A stretch of DNA of 64,000 nt, taken from positions 2,390,852 to 2,454,851 of the forward strand of contig JAJEKV010000015.1 in assembly GCA_021234155.1 (NCBI GenBank), read 5' to 3'. The notes below the pieces were generated by a model, which searched no databases, was not told where the DNA came from, and saw nothing but the letters and a program-made list of their open reading frames with translations. A program made the translations under genes and the position numbers. Positions within the stretch are counted from its first letter, which is position 1. Every line of letters starts with the position of its first letter. This DNA is from Isoetes taiwanensis (Eukaryota; Streptophyta; Lycopodiopsida; Isoetales; Isoetaceae). Below are positions 44,851 to 54,900 of this stretch, piece after piece.

Positions 44851-46626
44851 AGAAATAATGCTGCCCTCAGCATTGGGGTTATTTTAAAGAAACAAATGAT
44901 TAATATCCTAGTACCGCCCCAAATTAGCATAATTTATAATAGTTACATAGAGAAAAAGTAGGAAAATAATTTTTTATTCCTGGAGGTAACAGAAATTAAG
45001 TTTAAAAACATATAAGAGTTTAAGCACCAATGTGCATTTCATCTGATTATGACAATAAAAGTTTCAAGGACCGGAGTCCAGTAGCAAACATTATCAAAGT
45101 AGCATCCCAATTCATAAAACAACACAAAAGTGCACAAGCTTGGGCCATCAGCGACCCTCTATACATGGCCAGGTCACGCACCGCTCACTGGCCTACACAT
45201 GTGAATACATCAGTATATATACAAGAAAATTAATACGTCCTACGACGCATTGTTCCAGTTTTAGCATGTTCTTACGGTGCAAGGCCCTGTAGTGCTCTAG
45301 ATAACCAACAATTCTACTGAGATTCTCTTGTGATTCCTCTATATTCTTCAACATTCTATGTATTATATTTAGCATTCATGAAGATTCCCCTACATTCTCT
45401 TAGAATTGATTGAGGTGCTTACCCATGAGCATTTAAAACCTTCCAAAATAATCTATTTTGGATCTGTGCAACATTTTTAAAACATTTTCTATTTTTAGAC
45501 TAAGGCGCTTGCCCTGAGCATCTAGAATATTTTTTTTTCAAGATTTATATTGTACACCTTTAATATGAAACATTTTAGAACATTCTATTGTCGCTCTTTG
45601 CAAAATCTTAAAAAAAACCTCTAAGATTTCATCAAGATTTTCTTAGATTCTCTTAGATATTATGAAGATTCCCTTAGATTCAATTAGATTTTAAGAGATT
45701 CCGTTAGACTTGTATATTTTCCTAGATTCTCTTACAATTTATGAGATTTCCCTATATTTCCTTTAATTCTCCTGGATTCCCTTACATTCTAGAAATTTCT
45801 AGAACATTTTAGAACTTTCTGGAACTTTCAAAACATCCTAGAATATTATAGTCTATTTTATTTTAATTTAGAACGTTACCCTTAAGTATATTTGAAACAT
45901 AAATTATTTATATAATTAATGCTTGGTCTAGTGGTTAGAGTGGGGGGTTTGGGGGGTTGAGGGCCAGGGTTCAAATTCCCCCAATAACATAAAAAATTTT
46001 AAAAGCCTTTCCTTAAGGAACGAGCATTCAATATGAGCCTTAGGATCTTAGACTCAATCAACGATCAAGATCTCACCATATAAAAGCAATATGAGCCGTA
46101 GGATCTATTACATATAATTCCCAAAGCCACGTGGACCGTAGGATGTGTCTCCAAGCCACGTGAGCCGTCGAATCTCGGACCGATGGTCAGGATCAAATCA
46201 ATCTGGACCGTAGGACCATGGTACACATATTATATGTAAACTCCCAGGCTATCTGGGCCGTAGGATACGTCCCAAACCCACGTGAGCCGTCAGATCTCGA
46301 ACGGACGGTCGGATAAGTGCGAAACATAAGAACATATATAGATCAGATCAGATATACATATTAATTAAGTTGTGGTTGAAGGGACCACCCCCTGTAAGAA
46401 ACAAAAGAAAAAAAAACCTATCTACAAGGGAACCTATCATGCCTATAGTTCGCAATTCATTGCGGCATAAGGAATGGTCAAGTTCCCATTATAGCCGATA
46501 TGAACGTGGCCTATCACTACATGCTTTCCAAGCAATCCGCAGTCATGCCGACATTGACAATACACCACGTCCTAGAGAACACCAAGATGATCTCATCATC
46601 GGTAACTACTTTTATTTACGATGCAT
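44851..46626. other. gypsy-2 3' non-coding region with recurring motifs
   Basis: 45240-45900 is a degenerate AT-rich stretch built from 'agattctctta/aagattcc' words, similar in style to 54300-54800 elsewhere in the element. 46020-46330 contains about seven copies of a 'gagccgtaggat' or 'gaccgtaggat' motif. No coding frame is convincing. Confidence 0.5.
45921..45987 (+). repeat. tRNA-like sequence, probable SINE head
   Basis: TGGTCTAGTGGTTAGAGTGG fits an RNA polymerase III A box and GGTTCAAATTCC fits a B box, at tRNA-like spacing. The arms do not fold into a proper tRNA (a G run fills the anticodon arm), and an A/T-rich tail follows. This matches the 5' part of a tRNA-derived plant SINE. Confidence 0.5.
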
Positions 46627-47109
46627 CTACCCCCACAGCCTACTGCATGATCCCTGCCGAATCAAGCCTTCGAAGCTTACCGACGGGTGCGGGTTGATGA
46701 CATCGTTGATGGTGCGGCCTTGGGATTCCCGCGTGAAGTCCGGATAGTGCTTTTCAAGGTCTATCTTCATCACCCACATAGCATCCTCAGTTGGCAAGTG
46801 CTTCCACTTGACCAAATATTGTAGCATTTGAGTCCTTCTGGTCTGCTATAGGCCCGATCAAGAAGAGCTTCAGGCACTATCTCAAGATGCTCTTCTGTCA
46901 TTTCAAGGAGAGTAGGTGTATCCAATATCTCCTCTGGATCGGGAGTATGCTGCTTCAGAAGACTCACGTGAAAGACCTTGTGGATCTTCAAGCGGGGTGG
47001 CAAATCCAACCGATATGCCTGCTCTCCAACACGTTCAATGATCTTGAACGGCCCAGCCCATCTGGGTGCCAGTTTCTTGCAGTTACCAATCTTAAGCTTG
47101 GCTTGCTTA
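46627..47109 (-). pseudogene. gypsy-2 integrase C-terminus and chromodomain
   Basis: Minus-strand frames read LPPRLKIHKVFHVSLLKQHT, LDTPTLLEMTEEHLEIVPEA, then in another frame LQYLVKWKHLPTEDAMWVMK and DLEKHYPDFTRESQGR. The first blocks are the integrase C-terminal linker, and the last two are a chromodomain with the conserved YLVKWK. The linker and chromodomain lie in different frames here, and one more shift separates them from the integrase core, so at least two frameshifts have occurred. The next aromatic of the methyl-lysine cage is absent (KHLP), which places it with non-canonical retrotransposon chromodomains. Gypsy-1 has an almost identical module. Confidence 0.85.
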
Positions 47110-48111
47110 ACTTTAATCTTGAGCCAAACTGATCGCCCACCTGGAAAACTCGTTGGGTCCTGTGCTTATCAGCCACACTTTTCTGACGACTACGCGCAGC
47201 CAATAAATACCCACGAACTTCCTCAACCAAAGCTTGCATTCCAAGAGGAGTTGCTGAGAAACCTCCACCTTAGAAACAGGATTATGCAATGTGTCTGGAG
47301 TAAGGCATTGATAACCATAATTTATCATGAAGGGAGACATTCTAGAAGACTCCTGTTTCATGCTGTTATAGGCAAACTCCACTAAATAAATGTAGTCAGC
47401 CCACTGAGATTGCCTACTCCACACATAGCTTCGCAACATATCCTCTATAATGCGGTTGGTGCGCTCTGTCTATCCATCCGTCTGAGGATGATATGCTGTA
47501 CTCATAGCAAGCTTGGTCTGGATGGTGGCAAAGAAATCTTTCCAGAATGCACTTACAAATTTGGGATCTCTGTCGGATACTATGACTCGTGGCATCCCGT
47601 GTAATCTGGAGATTTCCTTTGCGAACAGCAAAGCTGTGTCCAAGGCTGTATCTGTGGTGCGGCATGGCAAGAAATGAGCCATCTTCGACAACTTATCGAC
47701 CACTACCATTAAGGCATCATATCCACGGAGGGTACGCGGAAGGCCCACGATGAAATCCATGGTTATCACCTCCCATTTGGCGTTGGGGACATCCAAAGGT
47801 TGCAATTCTCCTGGAATCCTTAATTGCTCAGCCTTGGTTTGCTGACACACTTGACATTGCTTAATGTATCTGGCAATGTCCTTCTTCATACGCGGCCAAT
47901 AATAGCTGGCGCGAATCTTAAAGTAGGTCTTCATAAAACCTGCATGTCCAGCTATAGGGCTGTTGTGTGTATCATGAAGAATAAGCTTACGGACTCCTGA
48001 AGTCTCGGGTACACACAACTTATATTTGTAATAAAGCAAATTGCCCTCCTTGTTATACGAGCTGAAAGCCTCACGCTCCTTATCTGTCCGTGCCTCCTTG
48101 GCCAAACTGCT
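47110..48111 (-). pseudogene. gypsy-2 integrase, zinc-binding and catalytic core, one nonsense codon
   Basis: The minus-strand frame from 48111 contains the HHCC domain (HDTHNSPIAGHAGFMKT ... CQVCQQTKAEQ). The catalytic core follows with WEVITMDFIVGLPRTLRGYD (first Asp) and VIVSDRDPKFVSAFW (second Asp). TAYHPQTDG then ends in TAG at 47470-47472. The frame continues directly as TERTNRIIEDMLRSYVW, which holds the catalytic Glu, and runs on through YNSMKQESSRMSPF. The only lesion in the core is therefore one stop two codons before the catalytic Glu. The coding sequence joins the RT-RNase H frame once the MITE at 48112-48432 is discounted. Confidence 0.88.
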
Positions 48112-48432
48112 GGGTAAAAGCATGTTAGGGTGTACCACTTTTGGAACCTGCAAAAGTACATACACTAGGTACTTCAGAACTGGGTACTTTCTCATTTTTA
48201 TTTTCATTAAAACTAGTACAAATATCCAAAATAAAAGTCAAGGACGCATTAATATTCAAAGTTAAGATAAAGATAATGCTACCGGAGACCAAAATATATA
48301 TAAAAGTTCTAGAATGTACCTTTTATTGAGATATTACACAGGTACCCAGTACCCAGTCCTGGGTACCTTTTTAGGTACTTTTTTGGTCACTAAATAATAC
48401 TTTTTAAGGGACACCCTAACATGCTTTTACCC
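48112..48432. mobile_element. 321-bp MITE with 22-bp perfect TIRs inside pol
   Basis: The left end GGGTAAAAGCATGTTAGGGT(GT) is exactly complementary to the right end (AC)ACCCTAACATGCTTTTACCC. TGCT flanks both sides (48108-48111 and 48433-48436) as a 4-bp target duplication. The interior is AT-rich, has repeated GGTACT/GGTACC words and no coding capacity. It separates RNase H from integrase. Removal of the element with one TGCT leaves the pol frame continuous. Confidence 0.88.
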
Positions 48433-50314
48433 TGCTCCACACTTCACGGAATTCCGGATCCGTGGCTAAGATCTGCTCTATCTGTTTTCCGAACTCACTG
48501 TTGAGCGTAGAAATCGCATTACAATGGGTTCGGGTTACCAAGGGATGGCGTGATAAGGCATCCGCAACCACATTGTGCTTACCAGGCTTATACATAATCT
48601 CAAAGTCATACTCCTCAAGAAATTCCATCCATCTTCTCTGATGGAGATTGAGATTTGGCTGGGTAAAAAGATAACGGAGACTCTGGTGATCCGTATCCAG
48701 CTGGAATCTCCTACCAAGAAGGCAGTGTCTCCATATACGCAAAGCGCAGACAACTGCTAATAATTCCTGATCATGGGTAGGGTATCGCTGTTCGGTCTCA
48801 TTCATCTTCTTAGAATCATAGGCAATAACCCTGCCTTCCTGCATTAGGACTCCCCCGGTAGCGATTTTACTGGCATCTGTTGCTACTAACTCATCCTTCT
48901 CCGGGTTTGGCAACGTGAGGACTGGTGCTGAGGTCAAAGCATCCTTAAGTTTCTGGAAACTTACCTGGACCTTTGCCTTCCAGTATTCGACCCAATCCTT
49001 GACTTTCTCATGCTTTGTAAGGTCGGTGAGAGACGCTGCAATTTTGGCAAAATCCTTGACAAACTTCCGGTAGTATCCTGCCAATCCCAAAAAACTCCTG
49101 ACCTCTGAAACATTACCCGGGATGGGCCAATCCTTGACTGCCTCTATCTTTGCTGGATCTGTAGCAATTCCCTCGACTGAAATCACATGCTCGAGATAAT
49201 CCACCTTTGGTGTGGCAAACTTGCACTTAGAGAACTTTGCAAAGAGCTGGTGACGTCTTAGCTTCTGCAAGGCCATCCAAAGGTGCTTCTCACGCTCCTC
49301 AAGGGTCTTACTATAGATGAGAATGTCGTCAAAGAAAATGACAACAAAATCATCCAAGTATTCTCGGAAGACATCATTCATCAACCGCATAAAAGTTGCG
49401 GGGGCATTAGTTAAACCAAAAGGCATAACTGTAAATTCATAATGCCCGTATCTAGTACGAATAGCAGATTTATGGATGTCCTCCTCTTTTATTCGTATCT
49501 GGTGATACCCAGAGCGTAAGTCAATTTTTGAGAAGTATTTGGCCCCTTGCAATTGGTCCATAAGATCATCTGCTCTAGGTAAAGCATAGCGATTCTTGAT
49601 CGTATGCTTGTTGAGCTGCCGATAGTCAATGCACATCCTCATGGAGCCATCCTTCTTCTTAACAAAGAGGATAGGAGCACCAAAAGGTGAAACACTAGGT
49701 CGAATGAACCCTAGGTTCAATAGCTCCTGGAGTTGCTTCTTAAGCTCTGCCAACTCAGGGGGACTCATGTGGTATGGCGCCTTACTGGTAGGCTTAGTAC
49801 CTGGTTCCAAAGCTATCTCACATTCCACCCCTCTGAAAGGAGGAAGTATCTGGATCTCATCTGGAAAAAGATCCTTAAATTCCCTGAGAAGATTGGCAAT
49901 GTTCTCTGGCAATGCATCGACTACCTGCTTCTGCTTAGCATCCGACTCAATGGAGGCAAGTCTGATAACGCAAAGTACCTTATCCTTGCGTAAAGCTTTA
50001 TCTAGCCGGCTGATAGACGTGGACTGCATAATGGGGTTTAATGGATCACCTTTTATAGTTACTCGGGCTCCATTAGCTGCATTGAAGGTCACTTTCCGTT
50101 TCTCGCAGTCTATATTGGCTTTAGCAGATGCCAAGAATTCCATGCCAACAATAAGATCATACTTGCCGATATCCATTAGCTCGGCACCCAATGCAACTGG
50201 AGCACCTGGCAGCTGCATATTGAGGTTAATACGGCAGCCATTTGTGTGTCGGATCTTACCACTGGCTAATGTTACTGGTCTCGGTCTGGATCTCAAGGCC
50301 TCAAGTTTCAGCAC
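48433..50314 (-). CDS. gypsy-2 protease end, reverse transcriptase and RNase H
   Basis: The open frame begins right after an in-frame TAG (50315-50317) and has no internal stop. It starts with the last part of the protease ([15 protein letters not shown]). Reverse transcriptase follows, with [55 protein letters not shown] and the catalytic [17 protein letters not shown] (FFDD). The connection region [19 protein letters not shown] comes next, then RNase H with [34 protein letters not shown] and [12 protein letters not shown], carrying the expected acidic residues. All key residues of RT and RNase H are present, so these domains look intact. The original frame was continuous with the protease upstream and the integrase downstream. 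Confidence 0.93.
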
Positions 50315-50862
50315 CTAGGCCATTCTGGGAGAAGCAAAATTATGGGTACTACCCGTATCCATAAGAATAACGAAGGGCTTACTATCTACCTGGCCTATAG
50401 CAGAAATAACGGCAGGCTGACTTTCAGCATTGCCGGTTTCAATAGCTGCAAAAATATGAGACGCACGGTGAATATACTCGTGAGCCTCCTCGTCAACAGG
50501 GGGTGAAGACTCGAGATCGTCCCAGTCGAGGTCGGCCATGGCCAGCTGAGCAGTTTGTGTGACATAAGGGCAGTTCTGCATCATGTGACCGGGCCGCATA
50601 CACCTAAAACATGCCTTATCCTTGCAGAGCTGTGCTTGAGCCTCTTTGGGGATAGACCGTAAGAGGTCCCGAATGGAGCTACCCATGTTATTGGGCTTGT
50701 CTGGCACGTTGAAGGTAACTTTCTTATCCTGTCACCCATTTGAATTTTGCTGAGAGGGGCCAGGACTTGGAGAACGGGACTTATACGGTGTGTAAGGGCG
50801 AGGCTGAGAATAGGAGGCGGGTCGCTGATACTGGTTCTTTGGTATGTCCTCCTCGAGGCTTA
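50315..50862 (-). pseudogene. gypsy-2 Gag zinc knuckle and protease start
   Basis: The minus-strand frame has a CCHC knuckle CFRCMRPGHMMQNC, an acidic linker, then the retropepsin motif FVILMDTGSTHNF (catalytic DTG). It is closed by TAG at 50315-50317, from which the frame continues into the RT ORF. Just upstream a TGA (50732-50734) interrupts the same frame. Both stops look like single C-to-T (or G-to-A) changes of CAG and TGG codons. The protease is otherwise complete across the TAG. Confidence 0.85.
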
Positions 50863-51660
50863 ATGCCTTAGCCTCGGCCTCTGCAACAGATTTGGGTCTA
50901 TGGCTTTAACCATTCTTTTAATTGATGGTGCCAACCCTTCAATATATCCTTCCACTGCCCTCTTCTCATTCATACCCGGCACATATAGCCTCAAGCGCAT
51001 GAACTCGTCGATATAGGCTTGAACTGACATACCCTTCTGCTCCAACCTGTAGAAAGTCTGTATCTGTTGGCACTTGTGCGCACGAGGCACATAGTGTGAC
51101 TTAAAAGCCTTTGCAAACTTCTTAAACTTGCATCTGCTCCTATCTAGATGTTTAGCTCTAGCATAACCTTTCCACCAAATCCTAGCTGCACCTGTGAGGT
51201 TGGTGGTGGCAACCTTCCCTGTATCCTTCTCGGTCATACCATAGGATTTTCCAAATTCTTTCATCTCGTCTAGCCAAGATTCCGCATTAAGACCTCCCCT
51301 GGATTTCCCATCAAACTGGGCTAACTTCCTGTTCTTCCATATGCTTGTAATGGCTGTGTCCACGGTCTTGCGGTATTTCTTATTCTTCTTGGCATGATGA
51401 CCTGACGAGACGGATGACTCCGAAGATTCAGAGGTGTTGGTCTGTGAAGACGTGGCACTCTCACTAGAAGAGCTTCTTCGTCGCTTAGCATGGTGCCTCT
51501 TCTGTATAGGCACGGGTGCTGGTGCCGGTGCGGGTGGCTGCTCGGTTGGTGGACTCGGCGGTAATGGCGGTAACTCCGGTCCATTTTCAGGTGCGAACTG
51601 CGGAGGGTTTGTATTCAACACATAGGCTTGGAGCTCGGTGAGCTGGCGTTTCATAATCAT
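50860..51660 (-). CDS. gypsy-2 Gag capsid (retrotransposon gag domain)
   Basis: This 266-codon frame starts near 51660. It has a Pro-rich segment (ELPPLPPSPPTEQPPAPAPA), then a Ser-rich, His/Lys/Arg-rich linker (RRRSSSSESATSS), and then the gag domain. The gag domain has NAESWLDEMKEFGKSYG, GAARIWWKGYARAKH, FAKAFKSHYVPRAHKCQQIQ and QAYIDEFMRLRLYVPGMNEK. This is the 'W...F...F...Y....L..' pattern of the retrotransposon gag family that forms the virus-like particle. The frame ends early because of a one-base shift near 50890. In the other frame it carries on into the zinc-knuckle segment. Gag and Pol therefore appear to be one long frame originally. Confidence 0.88.
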   Translation of the reverse strand: MIMKRQLTELQAYVLNTNPPQFAPENGPELPPLPPSPPTEQPPAPAPAPVPIQKRHHAKRRRSSSSESATSSQTNTSESSESSVSSGHHAKKNKKYRKTVDTAITSIWKNRKLAQFDGKSRGGLNAESWLDEMKEFGKSYGMTEKDTGKVATTNLTGAARIWWKGYARAKHLDRSRCKFKKFAKAFKSHYVPRAHKCQQIQTFYRLEQKGMSVQAYIDEFMRLRLYVPGMNEKRAVEGYIEGLAPSIKRMVKAIDPNLLQRPRLRH

Positions 51661-51932
51661 AAGCTCCTGTTCCGGGGTAAGACGGCCCGGTTGAACGGGT
51701 GTCGCCCATGGGCGTGCACCATCTAAACAGGAAGAGGAGAAAGATAAGCAAACTCATCACACTTGTGACAACAAGAAGTAGACAGCCAATAACAATAACA
51801 ACCCACAAAACAGAATTGAAGAAAACGGTTTTATTATGAAGACAAAGTCATGGTTACATCAAAGGAGCGTTTTAACAAAACTTGAGACCGTATAGTACAA
51901 AACTGATGATTATACATGGGTTATGAACGTAG
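51661..51932. other. short spacer between gag and the acidic ORF
   Basis: No convincing coding frame. The frame 51808-51587 (minus) overlaps the gag start in a different phase and looks incidental. Confidence 0.4.
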
Positions 51933-52439
51933 CTATGAAGAGACTGTGGAGATGAGGCCTAGGGCTGCGTGAAGGGGTACACGAATACTCTCCCGTACTG
52001 CCCTGACTACTTTATAGCGAGCCCATGCCTGTATGATGACATATTGGTAATCTAAGGTAGGACTAATGATCAGCAAATTGAAGAGGTCTCTCAGTGTGTA
52101 GAAGATCTGCCAGAGATGATCATTTGTGTCGGCAAAGGCCTCATGTTTCGTCATATCCCAATAGTTCCACGTCCGACGGAGTGTCTGCTCTAGGTGCTGG
52201 AAGGCATGCTCGCGGAGGATATTGACAATCTCAAAATCCTTAATTGGGTCATAGGGCTCTGCTTCGTCCCCTAGGTCTTCTTCCTCATGACCGTCATCAT
52301 CTTCGTCATACTCCCATGCATCCTGTTCGTCATAACTCTGCTCCGGCGGTGGCTGATCCTCCCCTCGCAGTTCTTCAGATATCTCTTCTTCATGTTCCTC
52401 AATTTCATCGTCTGTAAGACGGCAAGGATGAATGTACAA
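51933..52439 (-). CDS. gypsy-2 extra ORF Z, acidic protein
   Basis: An uninterrupted 168-codon frame lies between ORF Y and gag. Its first ~70 residues are strongly acidic (EEHEEEISEELRGED; DAWEYDEDDDGHEEEDLGDE). The rest is predicted helical with aromatic residues (RRTWNYWDMTKHEAFADTND; YQYVIIQAWARYKVVRAVRE). I recognise no family. An acidic stretch can bind basic partners such as histones, which would be notable in an element that also encodes an H3-like domain, but this is only a possibility. It may simply be the N-terminal part of a long Gag-like polyprotein. Confidence 0.5.
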   Translation of the reverse strand: MYIHPCRLTDDEIEEHEEEISEELRGEDQPPPEQSYDEQDAWEYDEDDDGHEEEDLGDEAEPYDPIKDFEIVNILREHAFQHLEQTLRRTWNYWDMTKHEAFADTNDHLWQIFYTLRDLFNLLIISPTLDYQYVIIQAWARYKVVRAVRESIRVPLHAALGLISTVSS

Positions 52440-52995
52440 TACAGAACGATTCCTTATACTTCAACTCTAAAAGAGAGAGACAAGTATTGTAGGAAAAAAA
52501 CAATTTAATTGTATTCAAGAATACAATGAAACGTAAGAAAATAGTACATCCATCTACCATGTGATAGCTCATTGAAAATGCCAATCAAAAATTACATCAA
52601 TAGGGAATACAAAGATCTATAATTGTGAATACATATTTAAGAACTAGGTTCCTCATCTTCCTCCATACGCTGAGGAGGCGGTCGGTAGCGCATTATGGTG
52701 GTGCTGGGACTAGCAGAGAGGGCGGCTCGAGCTGCTGCATCCGGTGGTAGGCAAGTAGCCAGAGGTTCCGCGACAAGGAGACGCATATTAGCGCAGCCCT
52801 TCACGTCCCCCAATGCCACAATAGCAAGATCTCGTCTAACCAGAGTGATAGTAGTGGCATGATAATCAATCTTCTTATGGCCCGCCAAGGTGGATAATGC
52901 ACGGAGTGCCCACCAAGATGCTTCAGATGGAGGCCGCAGATACTTGGAGAAGAAGAGGACCTCACCTTGTCTGAAGGCAGAAAGGAAAAATCGGG
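52440..52995 (-). CDS. gypsy-2 small ORF between Y and Z, unknown
   Basis: The minus-strand frame from just after the ORF Y stop to 52637 is open for about 119 codons (LTRFFLSAFRQGEVLFF ... YRPPPQRMEEDEEPSS, stop at 52637). It has no ATG at its start; the first is at 52888. It may be the continuation of ORF Y by splicing or frameshift. A segment YHATTITLVRRDLAIVALGD vaguely recalls the C-terminus of histones, but the helix before it is too short. 52440-52636 is non-coding. Confidence 0.35.
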
Positions 52996-54027
52996 TTAAC
53001 TGATTGCCATTGCCTTAATCTGTGGATCCCTGGAAGTTTCTGCTTCCTTTTCCAGGTTGATAGGTATCCTCTCTTGCTCCGCTTCTTCTTTATCATCCCG
53101 AAGACTCATCTTAGTATCACAAAGGTCTTCTTCACCCTGATCCGCTTCTGCCATAGTGATCTGCAATGGCTGACTTGTAGGAGGTGGTCGCATGATGGCC
53201 GCAAACTGCTCCTTAGGAGGCTGTGGATCTTCGGTCATTATGAACTGCCGGAGAGACAAAAGGGTCTCAACGGGCTCTATCTCCTCTGGCTGGAATGCAA
53301 ACAAACCTTGGACTTGCGGCGGATACAGAACAGGCGTTGTGAAGTCGACGAAGTCATCTTGGCAGAACTCTGCAAGGTCATATAGGACTTCTATCTTTCG
53401 CCGACCCCGCATATCGGCGATGACGCGGTAAGCCCACATGATATCCTCCAAAATGAGATACTCTTGGTTGTTCAAGAGTATGGTGGGGAGAAGATCTAGC
53501 CCCTCAAGCTTCAGGGCTTTATCACGACCCGTCGGTGCCTCCGTGGCCAGCTCTTTCCATCGTGCAAAATCCTGCTCGTCGACGACTTCATCGTCCTCCG
53601 GATCAGGGGGTACTGGCGTGGTAGACTGCTCTGCAGGTATCTGTTCATCCTCTATGTACTGGTCCATGATGATCGCCAGTGCAAAACAAGCCTCAAAACA
53701 GAGCTCGCGGTCTATAGTGACAATAGGAAGGTCGATTCCTCGTCTCCTAATGCCCTTAAGAACATTGCGGGCGTGGTCATCATCTCCCAACATCTCCATC
53801 AAGGTGTGGATGTCAAGGTAGAGCTGGGAGTCTGCTTCGTTGAAGACGCATGCAGGCACAATCTCCTCGTGGAAGAACTGAAGAAAACATGCATAGTCTG
53901 GATGCGCTTGCATGTTGTGGATGAGATCCACTTGCTGGAGCAAATGAGGGTGCAGTACGTCAAAGGGAACTGCAGGGTCCCAATGCTCACCATCGAGGTA
54001 CCACTCTTGTAGAGTAGGGCGGTCCAT
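52996..54027 (-). CDS. gypsy-2 extra ORF Y, unknown protein
   Basis: A complete 343-codon frame (ATG at 54027, TAA at 52996-52998) without stops. The N-terminal part (WYLDGEHWDPAVPFDVLHPH; VDLIHNMQAHPDYACFLQFF) is followed by LMEMLGDDDHARNVLKGIRR, an acidic linker (PPDPEDDEVVDEQDF), LILEDIMWAYRVIADMRGRR and a Pro/Glu-rich end. No known domain. Phrases in it reappear in the 5' ORFs of the same element: 'LGDD.D' and 'IVxPI'-like spacing in ORF X, and 'DLI..(D)MQAHPD' in the H3-containing ORF. I infer a family of related accessory proteins in this retrotransposon lineage. The intact frame suggests it was maintained until recently. Confidence 0.55.
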   Translation of the reverse strand: MDRPTLQEWYLDGEHWDPAVPFDVLHPHLLQQVDLIHNMQAHPDYACFLQFFHEEIVPACVFNEADSQLYLDIHTLMEMLGDDDHARNVLKGIRRRGIDLPIVTIDRELCFEACFALAIIMDQYIEDEQIPAEQSTTPVPPDPEDDEVVDEQDFARWKELATEAPTGRDKALKLEGLDLLPTILLNNQEYLILEDIMWAYRVIADMRGRRKIEVLYDLAEFCQDDFVDFTTPVLYPPQVQGLFAFQPEEIEPVETLLSLRQFIMTEDPQPPKEQFAAIMRPPPTSQPLQITMAEADQGEEDLCDTKMSLRDDKEEAEQERIPINLEKEAETSRDPQIKAMAIS

Positions 54028-54099
54028 GGCGGAGAAGGAACAAGGGAGGAGGAGGAAGGCGCTGAATGCAAGGGAAGAAATGAAACCCTAATGTCCAAA

Positions 54100-54900
54100 A
54101 AGTGACTTTATATCTTTTTGGCACGTTTTCCTAGGTCATAATATAAAAAATATTATTTACTTACCAATTTTTTTGTTTTAAATTTTAAATATATGAAAAG
54201 TCATTACAAATACAGGTTGGACTCCATAACTCCCCCCAAAAAAATATATATATATAAAGTATTTGTACTATAAGGGAGTGTACGGAGTCGAATGTACGTA
54301 CGTAAGTTTCGATAAGATTTTTAAGTTTACCAGCATTCCATTAAGACTATCCAATATTCTGGAAAGATTCTATAAGATTCTTTGAGCTTTATTAGAGATA
54401 TATTAAGATTCCCCAAGCTACTGCGAGTATTCCTTAAGATTATTCAAAAATTCATTGCAAAGCACACCCAGTGTGAATGATGTAGCTAAATTCTCTTAAG
54501 ATCCCCCACAAAACAATGCCAAAATATGTCCTACACCTTTCAAGTTTCTAGCAATGCAGAACCTCAACTTAAGGGCTAAGACCTTTTTTGCTACCAGCTA
54601 TCGAGGGAGCACATGGTCAAAGAACTTATTGGCAGTATTGTCGCTAAATTTTCACATTATTCTGCACGTCGTAGAATTGTCACCAAATTCTCAAATTATT
54701 CTGCACATTCGACGTGAATCATTCACCTAGATTCCTTAAAATTCTACTACACTCCTAAAGATTCTCAAAGATTGTATGAAGATTCCTCTAAAAAAGATTA
54801 TGTGGATTCGATAATGTTTGTTCCAATTGCCTTGTATTTTTCAAATGTCCAATGGCATTCCTCCAAATTATTTTACAATCTTTTATATTTCTTCAGACTC
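54100..54900. other. gypsy-2 non-coding region of 'agattcc/attcttt' words
   Basis: Degenerate repetition of AAGATTC-like words, resembling 45240-45900 near the 3' LTR. No gene. A TATATATATATA run lies at about 54246. Confidence 0.4.

Noticed and set aside
45921-45987. A genuine tRNA gene
   Set aside because: A- and B-box words are present, but the anticodon arm is a G run and the acceptor stem does not pair.
49629-50318. A 229-codon plus-strand frame
   Set aside because: It lies exactly opposite the conserved RT/protease coding sequence of gypsy-2 and resembles nothing.
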